The position numbers were made by a program, and so were the translations under genes. DNA of 64,000 bases from Bacteroidota bacterium (GTDB lineage Bacteria; Bacteroidota; Bacteroidia; Bacteroidales; TTA-H9), in the NCBI GenBank assembly GCA_003250395.1, contig QKGM01000033.1, forward strand, positions 1 through 64,000. The letters are read 5' to 3'. Position 1 is the stretch's first letter; every line of letters begins with the position of its first letter. A model generated the notes under the pieces. The model made no database searches. It was given only the letters and a program-made list of their open reading frames with translations, and was not told the DNA's origin. Positions 17,993 through 26,947 of this stretch are shown piece by piece.

Positions 17993-20023
17993 CTAATTGG
18001 TTTTCAGTAACTCTTCTGTAATAGAGTTTTCGATAAGGGAGTCGTCAGCAGAATTTGGAATCGTCACTTTTAGTAATGGTTCTGCCTGCATAGCTCTTTT
18101 TATTGCAAATACGGCTTCCTCATTTCGAGCCCATGAACGGCGTGCAATTCCATTATTTACATCCCAGAAGAGCATGTTTTTAAGTCGGCGGTTTGCATCA
18201 GCGGAACCATCGAGTACCATTCCGAATCCTCCATTGATTACTTCACCCCAACCAACACCGCCACCGTTGTGTATAGAAACCCAGGTTGCACCTCTGAATG
18301 AATCTCCGATAACATTCTGAATAGCCATATCTGCGGTAAAGCATGAACCGTCATAAATATTTGATGTTTCACGGAATGGACTGTCAGTTCCCGAAACATC
18401 GTGATGATCGCGGCCAAGCACTACCGGGCCTTTAAGTTTTCCTTCGGCAATAGCCTTATTGAAAGCTTCGGCAATCCGAATTCTCCCTTCTGCATCGGCA
18501 TACAGGATACGGGCCTGAGATCCGACGACCAGTCTGTTTTCTTCTGCTTGCCTTATCCAATGAAGGTTATCAGCAATTTGCCCGTTTATCCTTTCAGGTG
18601 CACTTTTTAACATTTGTTCAAGCACTTCACCGGCAATCATATCGGTCAGTTTAAGGTCATCGGGACTACCAGATGTACAAACCCAGCGGAAAGGTCCAAA
18701 TCCGTAATCGAAGCACATCGGACCCATGATGTCCTGTACATAGGAGGGGTAGCGGAATTTTCCATCTTCCCCGAAAATATCAGCACCTGCACGACCTGCT
18801 TCAAGAAGGAATGCATTTCCATAATCAAAAAAATACATCCCTTTGGCTGTTAGTGAGTTGATCGCCGTTACATGTCTTTTTAAGGACTCCTGAACTTTAT
18901 GTCTGAATAATGCTGGCTCTTCTGCCATCATCCTGTTTGATTCTTCATAGGTCAGTCCTGCCGGGTAGTAACCTCCTGCCCAGGGGTTATGCAATGAAGT
19001 TTGATCAGAGCCCATATCAACATTGATATCTTCCTTAGCCAATCTTTCCCATAAATCCACGATATTGCCTAAATAGGCCAGTGAAACCGCCTCTTTGGCT
19101 TTAACGGCCGATCTGATGCGGGAAAGAAGTTTATCAAGGTCTTCATGAAGTTCATTAACCCAACCTTGCTCAAAACGCTTCCGTGCTGCTTTGGGATTCA
19201 CTTCTGCTACAACACCTACAACACCTGCTATCACAGCGGCCTTAGGTTGAGCACCCGACATACCACCGAGACCGGAAGTGACGAAAAGCTTTCCCGCCAG
19301 ACTTTCTCCCTGTTTTGAATGCATGCGGCCTGCATTTAATACAGTGATAGTGGTGCCATGTACGATTCCCTGAGGCCCAATATACATAAATGAGCCGGCA
19401 GTCATCTGGCCATACTGAGATACTCCAAGGGCATTAAAACGTTCCCAGTCATCAGGTTTAGAATAATTAGGAATAACCATTCCATTAGTCACAACAACTC
19501 TAGGAGCATCAGGGTGGGAGGGGAAGAGTCCCATTGGGTGGCCTGAATAAAGTACAAGCGTCTGCTGATCTGTCATCTCTGCCAGGTACTTCATGGTTAG
19601 CAGGTATTGCGCCCAGTTTTGAAAGACAGCTCCATTACCCCCATAGGTTATTAGTTCATGAGGATGTTGTGCTATGGCATCATCGAGATTGTTGCTTAGC
19701 ATTAACATAATGGCTGCTGCCTGCTTCGATTTGGCTGGATAATCAGTTATCGGGCGGGCGTAAATTTTATAGGCAGGCCTGAAACGGTACATGTAAATAC
19801 GGCCATATTTATGCAGTTCATTGGCAAACTCCGGTGCTAAATCAGCATGATGTTTTGGATCAAAGTACCGCAACGCGTTGCGCAATGCAAGCTGCTTCTC
19901 TTCCATTGTTAAAATGTCTTTTCTTTTTGGTGCGTGATTGACATTCGGATCGAAGTGACGGACTTCGGGAAGGATATCGGGAATGCCTTGAAGTATAGCG
20001 TGCTGAAATTCTGTTAATTCCAT
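17993..20023 (-). CDS. hutU: Urocanate hydratase
   Basis: Urocanase adds water to urocanate to give 4-imidazolone-5-propionate, the second step of histidine degradation, in the cytoplasm with tightly bound NAD. The sequence carries YGGNGAVFQNW, TSGLGGMSGAQPKAAV and GRDHHDVSG, all family hallmarks. At 676 residues it is the longer form common in Bacteroidota, about 120 residues more than the proteobacterial enzyme. The other hut genes are absent from the window, so the pathway is split. It is read in the same direction as the ECF sigma factor gene, 51 bases behind it. Confidence 0.93.
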   Translation of the reverse strand: MELTEFQHAILQGIPDILPEVRHFDPNVNHAPKRKDILTMEEKQLALRNALRYFDPKHHADLAPEFANELHKYGRIYMYRFRPAYKIYARPITDYPAKSKQAAAIMLMLSNNLDDAIAQHPHELITYGGNGAVFQNWAQYLLTMKYLAEMTDQQTLVLYSGHPMGLFPSHPDAPRVVVTNGMVIPNYSKPDDWERFNALGVSQYGQMTAGSFMYIGPQGIVHGTTITVLNAGRMHSKQGESLAGKLFVTSGLGGMSGAQPKAAVIAGVVGVVAEVNPKAARKRFEQGWVNELHEDLDKLLSRIRSAVKAKEAVSLAYLGNIVDLWERLAKEDINVDMGSDQTSLHNPWAGGYYPAGLTYEESNRMMAEEPALFRHKVQESLKRHVTAINSLTAKGMYFFDYGNAFLLEAGRAGADIFGEDGKFRYPSYVQDIMGPMCFDYGFGPFRWVCTSGSPDDLKLTDMIAGEVLEQMLKSAPERINGQIADNLHWIRQAEENRLVVGSQARILYADAEGRIRIAEAFNKAIAEGKLKGPVVLGRDHHDVSGTDSPFRETSNIYDGSCFTADMAIQNVIGDSFRGATWVSIHNGGGVGWGEVINGGFGMVLDGSADANRRLKNMLFWDVNNGIARRSWARNEEAVFAIKRAMQAEPLLKVTIPNSADDSLIENSITEELLKTN

Positions 20024-20074
20024 TTGACTTTAAAATTGGTGATTAATAACAATATGAAAACTGGCAGAGGAAGG

Positions 20075-20689
20075 TCAGATACTATCAGAAGCTTTCTTCA
20101 CAATCTGGTAGAGAAATTCTCTTGCCCTGAATAATTGTGCCTTAACGGTACCTAATGGCAGGTTGAGCTCATCTGCAATTTCTTCATAAGATAATTCTTT
20201 GAAATATCTCATCTCTACCAGAGTTCGGTAATGAGGTTTGAGTCTCTCAACTATTCCCCGCATTAACTGAATCTTCTGTTTTATGATGTAAGATTCTTCA
20301 GGGTCAGGCGTTTCTGCTGCTACTGTATGATGAATAGAATAATCATCGTCTCCTTCATGCCCAATAGGTTGATCCAATGAAACCAGGTTCATTTTTTTCC
20401 TGCGGATAAAGTCGATACAATTATTACTGGCAATTTTAAACAACCATGTGCTGAACGCGTAGCTGGGAGCATATTGGTGCAGATTTCTGAAGGCTTTCCC
20501 AAAAGCTTCAATTGTAAGATCTTCAGCATCGGTCGGGTCGTTCGTCATTTTTAACAAGAGGAAATAAAGTGAATCCCGATAGTTCTTCATCAGCTCGGCA
20601 TAAGCCTTCTGGTCGCCCTGGTGAAGGGCTGCCAAAACAAGTTGGTAATCACGAGCGGCTTTATCGGTCAGATTCGGATTTATTTCCAT
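20075..20689 (-). CDS. ECF-type sigma-70 family RNA polymerase sigma factor
   Basis: A 204-residue group 4 sigma factor. Region 2 is visible at PTDAEDLTIEAFGKAF and FSTWLFKIASNNCIDFIRRK; region 4 at LSYEEIADELNLPLGTVK with the helix-turn-helix at its end. Such factors redirect RNA polymerase to a small regulon, often for envelope stress. No anti-sigma gene is adjacent. Its start overlaps the end of the glycosyltransferase gene by 10 bases, which points to translational coupling. Confidence 0.88.
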   Translation of the reverse strand: MEINPNLTDKAARDYQLVLAALHQGDQKAYAELMKNYRDSLYFLLLKMTNDPTDAEDLTIEAFGKAFRNLHQYAPSYAFSTWLFKIASNNCIDFIRRKKMNLVSLDQPIGHEGDDDYSIHHTVAAETPDPEESYIIKQKIQLMRGIVERLKPHYRTLVEMRYFKELSYEEIADELNLPLGTVKAQLFRAREFLYQIVKKASDSI

Positions 20690-21795
20690 TTTCCCTGCTT
20701 GAACATCGGATTTGTGAACATGATGAAGGGGTTTACAATCATAGTAAAGACCTCCAGGAATGGCGAAAATAGCAAGAAATTACGTTCATTGAGGCGTTTC
20801 ATCCATTTTTTCGTCAGGAATAACTGACTGGCAAATCGAAGAACAGCAGCCCCGATTACAAATGGCCATTGGTAAAGTGTTGTTAATAAGTACACTAATA
20901 GGCCATAGAAAAGAAATTGGGTAGCGCTGTAACTTGTCAGAACAATTTTATGCTTTGTTTTATAGTATTCACCTGTTGAAAGATGACGACGTTTTTGTTT
21001 TACCCACTCCGTAAATGATGATTTTGGGACGCTTATTGTACGATTGTTTATTCCTGTAACAACTCGTGTATTTTTTGAATTGGCAGTTTGGTTGATAAAC
21101 AGGTCATCATCACCCGACATTACCCGATAATGAGATATAAATCCGTTTGCTTTGTAAAAGAGGCTTTTCTTATACGATAGGTTTCGTCCAACTCCCATAT
21201 ATGGTATTCCTGCCATTGCCAGCGATAAATATTGCATTCCTGTCTGTAGGGTATCGAATCTAATAAGCTTGTTCAGCATGCCTGGTGTCGCTTCATAGGC
21301 TCCATATCCTAAAACTATCTCGGTATTCTCTCCGTATCCGTCTATCATTTGTTTGATCCATAAATCGGTAGCAGGACGGCAGTCAGCATCTGCAAGCAGT
21401 AGTATTTCATGGGAAGCTGACTTAATACCGATGCTTAACGGAAATTTTTTACCTACGAAAAAATTTGGACGCTCGATCAAGTTTAATACTTTCAGGTTCT
21501 TATGCTGTTCGGCCAGGAGTTTCAGCAGGTAGAAGCTATCATCGTCGGAAGCATCGTTAACCACAACTACTTCAAAATTAGGATAATCCTGAGAAAGGTA
21601 CAAAGGCAGGTTTGCCTTCAGGTTTTCTCCCTCATTCTTAGCACATATTACTACCGAAACAGGAGGCGAGTTTAGGGAAGGGCGTGGTTTGGTAAATACA
21701 GGCCTGCTGAAAATAAGCCAGTAATACAGTAATTGAATAAATACTGTTGCCTGAAATGCAATAAATAATATAAATAAAACAGATTCAAAAGTCAT
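20680..21795 (-). CDS. Membrane-associated family 2 glycosyltransferase
   Basis: The GT-A domain occupies roughly residues 40-260: PPVSVVICAKNEGENL, VVVNDASDDDS and the metal-binding LLADADCRP are typical of GT2. One helix before and two after it anchor the enzyme to the inner membrane, as in glycan chain synthases. I start at MTFESVLF because the longer ORF begins at a TTG upstream of a TATCTTTG promoter motif. Acceptor and sugar donor are unknown. It is coupled to the sigma factor gene downstream. Confidence 0.85.
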   Translation of the reverse strand: MTFESVLFILFIAFQATVFIQLLYYWLIFSRPVFTKPRPSLNSPPVSVVICAKNEGENLKANLPLYLSQDYPNFEVVVVNDASDDDSFYLLKLLAEQHKNLKVLNLIERPNFFVGKKFPLSIGIKSASHEILLLADADCRPATDLWIKQMIDGYGENTEIVLGYGAYEATPGMLNKLIRFDTLQTGMQYLSLAMAGIPYMGVGRNLSYKKSLFYKANGFISHYRVMSGDDDLFINQTANSKNTRVVTGINNRTISVPKSSFTEWVKQKRRHLSTGEYYKTKHKIVLTSYSATQFLFYGLLVYLLTTLYQWPFVIGAAVLRFASQLFLTKKWMKRLNERNFLLFSPFLEVFTMIVNPFIMFTNPMFKQGKWK

Positions 21796-21814
21796 ACCTG
21801 CCATTAATTGCTCG

Positions 21815-21822
21815 CAAAGATA
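21815..21822 (-). promoter_or_regulatory. -7 element for glycosyltransferase-sigma operon
   Basis: TATCTTTG on the minus strand, inside the extra N-terminal codons of the ORF-track call. It argues for a start at 21795 with a very short leader. Confidence 0.55.
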
Positions 21823-21933
21823 GGTCAAACGGTTGTGTTCTGGAAACGATCAGCATGGAAGTTTTTCAAAGGTTATCAACCATAATACTTTATCGCTGTA
21901 AATCAGTAATTAGTACTAGTTCTTATGAAATGC

Positions 21934-21966
21934 AAAAAGCCCAACCATGGAAACGGTTGGGCTTTT
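21934..21966 (-). terminator. Terminator of tRNA-Arg
   Basis: A 12-bp perfect stem, AAAAGCCCAACC and its complement around an 8-base loop, ends in five T residues on the minus strand immediately past the tRNA. Confidence 0.8.
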
Positions 21967-21968
21967 CG

Positions 21969-22042
21969 TGATCCGGGCGCGATTCGAACGCGCGACCCGC
22001 AGCTTAGAAGGCTGCTGCTCTATCCAGCTGAGCTACCGGACC
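21969..22042 (-). tRNA. tRNA-Arg (TCT)
   Basis: The minus strand folds as a 74-base cloverleaf. The acceptor pairs GGTCCGG with CCGGATC. The anticodon arm is GCAGC-CTTCTAA-GCTGC, with anticodon TCT reading AGA. The T-arm contains GTTCGAATC. The 3' CCA is not encoded. It has its own promoter and terminator. Confidence 0.95.
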
Positions 22043-22054
22043 AGTTTAGCGGTG

Positions 22055-22062
22055 CAAAAATA
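22055..22062 (-). promoter_or_regulatory. -7 element of tRNA-Arg promoter
   Basis: TATTTTTG on the minus strand, 12 bases before the mature 5' end, fits TAnnTTTG exactly. Confidence 0.55.
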
Positions 22063-22449
22063 CGACTTTTTTCTTTTTTGACGAAATAACCTTGCCACAG
22101 GAGAAATCTATCCTTGAATAATTTCTGTGAATAACAGGTAGGAGCAAGAACATTAGTTTGGTATCCTAAAGCTTGCCATCAGATTATTAGCTGATTAATT
22201 GTAAAAAAAAATTGGAATCGATAAGTATAGTATAATTTAGATTTGGATATTGTTATAAAAAGCGTGTCCCTGTTTTTCAATTTATCATGCCTGAAAATTC
22301 AGACTGAAGAGAGTTTTGGGTAGTTGATATTTTGTTGAAAAATAATGCCGTAAAGGAAATATTTAGCATTCAAGTTCCAGGCTTTTAGCAATAGTTCTCG
22401 ACTTATTGCTTTAACAGTTGTATTTTTGGTGCATCTTGATGAGAATAAA
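22063..22449. other. AT-rich intergenic region of about 390 bases
   Basis: No gene seen. At its right end TATTTTTG (22421-22428, + strand) is a probable -7 element for the PP-loop gene. The ORF-track start for that gene lies inside this motif, which supports the ATG at 22450. Confidence 0.5.
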
Positions 22450-23574
22450 ATGAAAATTGATCTGAAAATGATGGAACCAGAAGAGAAGATATGCAGGAAA
22501 TGCATTTTGAGTGATAAAATTGAAGGAGTAGTTATTAATGAAGAAGGGGTTTGTAATTATTGTATGAGCTATAAGCCTTTTGTTCCATACGGGGAATCTA
22601 AACTCCTTGGAATCTTTAAAAAAGCAAAGAGAAAAAAAAGGATGTATGATGCTCTGGTTCCACTGAGCGGAGGAAAAGACAGCACTTATGTACTCTATCT
22701 TGCAGTTAAGAAGTATAAACTGAATGTGCTTACTTATACTTATGACAATGGCTTCGTTAGCGATTTTGCAAAAAAAAATATAGAATCTTCGGTCAGAACC
22801 TGTAATGTAGATCATATCTGGGTAAAACATGATGAATTGATGATTGATGAGTTATATCGGACTGCACTCGTGCAATCAGGAGAAATATGCGGAGTATGCG
22901 GAGTTGGTATTGAAAGAAGTATGTTAAAGGTATCTGAAGCCTGGAGAACTCCGATTATTTTATTAGGTCATTCTGCAACTGAGGAAAACTCATTTACGTC
23001 GGAGAATATATACGATCAGAATCGATTAAAAGCAATTTTCAGAACAAATCCGAATATAAGCCAGAAGTTCGTTAAAAGATTTCTGGTCTATCCCGATCTG
23101 GATTTTATTCGTAGCTATCTTTACACGAAGGCAGGTCGCTTTGGAAGGAAAGTGAATATTCTGTATTACATTGAAACACCATCTGATAAGGAAATCGGAG
23201 AGATTCTGAAGAGGGAAATGAACTGGACTGAACCTCAATTATCTAAGTATACCCGGCATTTCGACTGTATTGCAGAGCCTTTCACAAATTACGTGAGAGA
23301 ACAGAGGCTCAAAAGCTCAAGACGTTTACCGCAATTATGTAATATGATCAGGAATAATGAAATGACTAGGGAGGAAGCTTTGCAAATAATCAGAAATGAT
23401 AAAGAGAACATACAACCAGTGAATTATAGCGGTATAATGACAAGATTAAACCTTGATGAAAAAGATATGCATGATATTGCCAATATTCCTCTAAACGTAT
23501 TTAGGAACAAAACATCATTCTCAAATAAGGTATTTGCAATAGCCAGAGGTGTCCTGAAAAAGAATACTCATTGA
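22450..23574 (+). CDS. PP-loop ATP pyrophosphatase, N-acetyl sugar amidotransferase-like
   Basis: The protein of about 374 residues carries the PP-loop motif VPLSGGKDSTYVLYL, used to adenylate a substrate before amidation or thiolation. An N-terminal zinc-ribbon-like pair, CRKC and CNYC, and a later CGVCG resemble the WbpG/WbuX family that aminates N-acetyl sugars in O-antigen synthesis. Those enzymes normally work with HisH- and HisF-like partners, and none is present. The gene is more AT-rich than its neighbours and isolated between two hairpins, so horizontal acquisition is possible. I start at the ATG 22 bases after the -7 motif. The function is a family-level guess. Confidence 0.7.
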   Translation: MKIDLKMMEPEEKICRKCILSDKIEGVVINEEGVCNYCMSYKPFVPYGESKLLGIFKKAKRKKRMYDALVPLSGGKDSTYVLYLAVKKYKLNVLTYTYDNGFVSDFAKKNIESSVRTCNVDHIWVKHDELMIDELYRTALVQSGEICGVCGVGIERSMLKVSEAWRTPIILLGHSATEENSFTSENIYDQNRLKAIFRTNPNISQKFVKRFLVYPDLDFIRSYLYTKAGRFGRKVNILYYIETPSDKEIGEILKREMNWTEPQLSKYTRHFDCIAEPFTNYVREQRLKSSRRLPQLCNMIRNNEMTREEALQIIRNDKENIQPVNYSGIMTRLNLDEKDMHDIANIPLNVFRNKTSFSNKVFAIARGVLKKNTH

Positions 23575-24020
23575 TTAAGAAATACGAAGGTAATTGTTGA
23601 AAGCAGGACGGTTAACCAGTTATTTAATAGGTGCTGGAATACTTTATTAATGATTGTATTTTCAATTTGAAATTTAGTTGCGGCAAATGCCAATCGTATA
23701 AATCCTTTTATACGATTGGCATAGATCAATGAAAACAGTCTTTATACAAAGGTGTTATTAGTTGCTAATTTGGGGCGTAATGTCAAAAGTAAATTCAATG
23801 GATCGATACAAGAGATTGCAAGTTCGTTCTATATTTCTGTAGTCCTGTTATTTATTATGAGACCACACCCTTCTCTCCGGAATATTCCAGTTTTAATTTA
23901 TTATCCGCCATCATTTCAATTAAATCACCAAATATTTAATTTCTGGATAGTCCTCAAAAAAATACCGCTTTATACCGGCCTATACATTTCAATCATGGAA
24001 ATGCAACATTGTTAATTGTC
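23575..24020. other. Intergenic region of about 445 bases
   Basis: Contains the long hairpin at 23687-23722. An 87-codon ORF beginning GTG at 23752 shows no recognisable family features, and I do not call it. Confidence 0.4.
23687..23722 (+). terminator. Perfect 16-bp hairpin after PP-loop gene
   Basis: ATGCCAATCGTATAAA and its exact complement flank the loop TCCT, 112 bases past the stop codon. There is no strong T-run, so transcription termination is plausible rather than certain. Confidence 0.5.
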
Positions 24021-25268
24021 TTAATGCTTGAATCTTTTAAAAACAGTTGTTGATGTATGTCCTCCAAAACCAAAAGTATTATTCAATGCCACATTAACTT
24101 GTTTGTTAATTGCTTTAAGAGGTGTGAAATCTAACAGTTTATTCAGGTTCGGGTCTCTTTCTTCAAAATTAATCGTCGGGGGGATTATTGCATTTTCTAT
24201 AGCCTTAATGCATGCTATTGCCTCAATTGCTCCTGCTGCTCCCAATAAATGGCCTGTCATTGATTTGGTTGCGCTGATGTTGATTTTTGAAAGAGAATTC
24301 ATGAAAACTTTTTCTATGGCAATACACTCACTGATATCGCCAACTGGTGTTGATGTGGCATGAGCATTGATATAATCCACACTGTCAGGAGATATTCCTG
24401 CGTCGGAAAGGGCTTCATTCATCGCCATTACTGCTCCCTGACCTTCTGGGTGGGTGGCTGCGACATGATATGCATCGGATGCTGCCCCATAGCCTGCCAG
24501 TTCACAATAAATTCTGGCTCCTCTTTTCAGTGCATGCTCTAGTTCTTCAATCATTAGTATCCCGGCTCCTTCTCCGGCTACAAACCCATCTCGGGTTTTA
24601 TCGAAAGGTCGGGATGCAGTTACCGGCGATTCGTTGAGTGTCGATAAAGCTTTCATAGAGTTAAAGCCTCCGATTGATGCTGGAGTAATGGATGCTTCTG
24701 ATCCCCCGGCCAGTATAATGTTGGCACGACCTAATCTTATAAGATCCAGTGCATTGGAAATTGCGTTGTTAGATGAAGCGCAAGCCGACGAAATAGTATA
24801 ACTGATGCCTTGGAATCCATACCTTATTGATATTTGCCCGGTTGCGATATTTGCAATCATTTTGGTGATAAAAAAAGGACTGAATCTGGGAATGCATCCT
24901 CCATTAATATAATTTACTATCTCATCTTCAAGTGTTTGTAGTCCACCGATGCCAGTGGCTACGATTACACCTATCTTGCTCCGGTCTACGGTGTTAACAT
25001 CAAGCCCTGAATCCTTAATACACTCATCTGCTGCTGCTATGGCATATTGGGTGTATAAATCCATCTTACGAGCCTCCTGTCTCTCCATATGCTGAGCAGG
25101 ATCGAAATTTTTAACCTCACAAGCAAATTTTGTCTTGAAATTGGTAGTATCAAACTTTGTGATTATGTCGGCTCCACTTGTCCCGTTTACAAGGTTTTTC
25201 CAGAAATCGTTTACGCTGTTTCCTATGGGGGTAATTGCTCCTATCCCTGTGATGACGGCTCTTTTCAT
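24021..25268 (-). CDS. fabF: Beta-ketoacyl-ACP synthase II
   Basis: FabF condenses malonyl-ACP with a growing acyl-ACP in fatty-acid elongation. The Cys-His-His active site is visible in SSACASSNNA, NAHATSTPVGD and TGHLLGAAGAIEA, and NNTFGFGGHT is the conserved C-terminal loop. At 415 residues it is full length. It is not in a fab cluster: acpP and fabD/G are absent. It lies 59 bases downstream of a TetR regulator on the same strand, with a TetR-operator-like site between them, so this may be a regulated accessory KAS II rather than the housekeeping copy. Confidence 0.92.
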   Translation of the reverse strand: MKRAVITGIGAITPIGNSVNDFWKNLVNGTSGADIITKFDTTNFKTKFACEVKNFDPAQHMERQEARKMDLYTQYAIAAADECIKDSGLDVNTVDRSKIGVIVATGIGGLQTLEDEIVNYINGGCIPRFSPFFITKMIANIATGQISIRYGFQGISYTISSACASSNNAISNALDLIRLGRANIILAGGSEASITPASIGGFNSMKALSTLNESPVTASRPFDKTRDGFVAGEGAGILMIEELEHALKRGARIYCELAGYGAASDAYHVAATHPEGQGAVMAMNEALSDAGISPDSVDYINAHATSTPVGDISECIAIEKVFMNSLSKINISATKSMTGHLLGAAGAIEAIACIKAIENAIIPPTINFEERDPNLNKLLDFTPLKAINKQVNVALNNTFGFGGHTSTTVFKRFKH

Positions 25269-25306
25269 AATTATATATTAGATATGAGTAGTTAATGATT
25301 ATTATA

Positions 25307-25322
25307 CTTGTTAGTAAGTAAC
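25307..25322. promoter_or_regulatory. Putative TetR operator upstream of fabF
   Basis: CTTGTTAGTAAGTAAC matches 12 of 16 positions of the palindrome CTTACTAATAAGTAAG found ahead of the tetR gene. It lies 39-54 bases before the fabF ATG. Confidence 0.5.
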
Positions 25323-25327
25323 ATATA

Positions 25328-25900
25328 CTATTGAAATGGATTGGGTTTCAGGTTCTCTATAATTGACTGGCAAACAGCTTTGTAATCAAACCTATCAATG
25401 ATTCTTGAAAGTTGCAGGCTGGCAATCAGATTCGATAAAATGAGGGTAGATCTGTTTAGGGGCTCTTCTTCAAATACGAATACATTATTGGCTTTTCCGG
25501 ATGAAAGAAGGTTTGTCAGCCATTGAAGAATTATTTCTGTCATCTTTGCCAGCTCAGCTTTTGTGCTTTCACTCAGGGTATTAATGTCAGGGCCTAAGGA
25601 CCCAATAAGACATAATTTATGTTCCCTGTGACTTTTAATATATATTTTAATAAATGTCTCCAGTTGTTGCCATTCATCAAATTTTCGACTATGCATATTG
25701 TCAATCATCTCTTCAAACCGTTGAATGTTGGTCTTAACAATACTTGTTCCAAGATTTTCCTTAGAGGGAAAATAGTAGTGAACAGCAGCATTTTTAATTC
25801 CAAGTTCTGAAGAAATGTCTTGATAGCTAAAAGCATTATATCCTCTGGTTCGAATGAGGTTCTCACCCAATTCAATTATTTTTTCACGGGTTACTGACAT
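25328..25900 (-). CDS. TetR/AcrR family transcriptional regulator
   Basis: A 190-residue repressor-type protein. Residues 5-50 form the DNA-binding domain (TREKIIELGENLIRTRGYNAFSY, then GIKNAAVHYYFPSKENLG); the rest is the helical ligand-binding and dimer domain. I start at MSVTREK. The ORF-track start lies 35 codons upstream and would place the operator and promoter inside the coding sequence. It probably represses itself and fabF through the matching operator sites. The ligand is unknown; acyl-CoA or acyl-ACP is a guess from the fabF neighbour. Confidence 0.87.
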   Translation of the reverse strand: MSVTREKIIELGENLIRTRGYNAFSYQDISSELGIKNAAVHYYFPSKENLGTSIVKTNIQRFEEMIDNMHSRKFDEWQQLETFIKIYIKSHREHKLCLIGSLGPDINTLSESTKAELAKMTEIILQWLTNLLSSGKANNVFVFEEEPLNRSTLILSNLIASLQLSRIIDRFDYKAVCQSIIENLKPNPFQ

Positions 25901-25925
25901 TCTTGTATCTTTTAAAACCTGCCTG

Positions 25926-25933
25926 CAAATATA
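25926..25933 (-). promoter_or_regulatory. -7 element of tetR promoter
   Basis: TATATTTG on the minus strand directly abuts the palindromic operator, which would lie between the -33 and -7 elements. Confidence 0.5.
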
Positions 25934-25949
25934 CTTACTAATAAGTAAG
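25934..25949. promoter_or_regulatory. Palindromic TetR operator
   Basis: CTTACT-AATA-AGTAAG is a perfect inverted repeat 34 bases upstream of the tetR start. A near-copy lies ahead of fabF. Confidence 0.65.
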
Positions 25950-26006
25950 GATGTTGTGATTTTATGCTTTTTTAACATATCATTGAAATATGTAGGCATA
26001 TTCAAT

Positions 26007-26014
26007 ATCTTTGC
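26007..26014 (+). promoter_or_regulatory. TATCTTTG promoter motif ahead of DinB-like gene
   Basis: An exact -7 match with TTG at 25983, 21 bases upstream. It would give the DinB-like gene a leader of about 240 bases. Confidence 0.45.
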
Positions 26015-26040
26015 GTCTTAATAGAGCTAATTCTAAAAGT

Positions 26041-26154
26041 GTTTTTTTAATTGGACCTCAGGGAAAGCATTATTTACCCGGAGAATTGAAAGTTGAATTC
26101 GCCAGAGCTTTTATGCTAATGCCCGGTAATGAATTACCCATTGATTTGAAGTAA
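26041..26154 (+). pseudogene. Possible short coding remnant in the leader
   Basis: An open frame without a good start encodes GPQGKHYLPGELKVEFARAF and ends at a TAA at 26152. The composition looks protein-like rather than random, but no family is recognised. The only in-frame early start, TTG at 26011, falls inside the promoter motif. It could be a decayed gene fragment or chance. Confidence 0.2.
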
Positions 26155-26259
26155 TAGTTGTCGTTAAGTTCCTGCTAAATACTATGGAATAATTACGGGA
26201 TTCGTTTTATATGCTGTTGATAACTTAGGTATTAAAGATGAAGAATATTTTTACTTATT

Positions 26260-26745
26260 ATGGATGACTTTGAAATTAATAACCGTATTTTATTGGAATT
26301 GATCGATGAATGGATACCAGTTCTTTTTTCGATACCCGAAGAGGTAGTTTTGAACAGACGTAACAACCAAAACCGTACAATAAAACAAATAGTCGGACAT
26401 CTGGTAGATTCTGCTTCAAATAATACCCATAGGATAATTCACATGCAATACCAATCAAGTCCCTTGATTTTTCCTGATTATGCTACTCATGGGAATAATG
26501 ACCGTTGGATTGCCATACAAAATTATCAGGCTGAGAATTGGTCTGATTTGATTTACCACTGGAAATATTCACACCTGCACCTGATTCATGTGATTAGAAA
26601 TGTTAACCGGAAAGGACTGGATAATGAATGGATATCCGGAACTGGTGAAAAAATAGCATTAAGAATTATGATATCGGATTATTTAAGGCATTTTAAACTC
26701 CATATGGGAGAGATTTCGGCATTAATAAACTCTGATAAGAATTGA
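26260..26745 (+). CDS. DinB-like four-helix-bundle protein
   Basis: A 161-residue protein of the DinB/YfiT superfamily. The putative metal triad is His47 (IVGHLVDSA), His144 and His148 (RHFKLHMGEI), the spacing seen in metal-dependent thiol transferases and related proteins. Despite the name, these are not DNA polymerases. A bacillithiol- or mycothiol-like transferase role is possible but unproven. The gene stands alone, 105 bases past the putative remnant. Confidence 0.72.
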   Translation: MDDFEINNRILLELIDEWIPVLFSIPEEVVLNRRNNQNRTIKQIVGHLVDSASNNTHRIIHMQYQSSPLIFPDYATHGNNDRWIAIQNYQAENWSDLIYHWKYSHLHLIHVIRNVNRKGLDNEWISGTGEKIALRIMISDYLRHFKLHMGEISALINSDKN

Positions 26746-26947
26746 ATAGTGTTCACTCCATTAACTGGATACATGGTATTGAAATGTAAGTGCCAGCATT
26801 TTGTGGTTTTATTTTCCTGTAATAATATAACCTATTGGATGACACTCTATTGGGTTAATCTTGTCTCTTTTGCCGATACTAATTATTGCAAAAAATCGTT
26901 GGCCGCAATGTAATTTTATAATTAACCAATTTTATTAAAAAATATTT

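Noticed and set aside
23752-24015. 87-codon ORF on the + strand between the PP-loop gene and fabF.
   Set aside because: GTG start, hydrophobic and proline-rich mixture without family features, and it ends six bases from the fabF stop; it looks like chance openness in AT-rich DNA.
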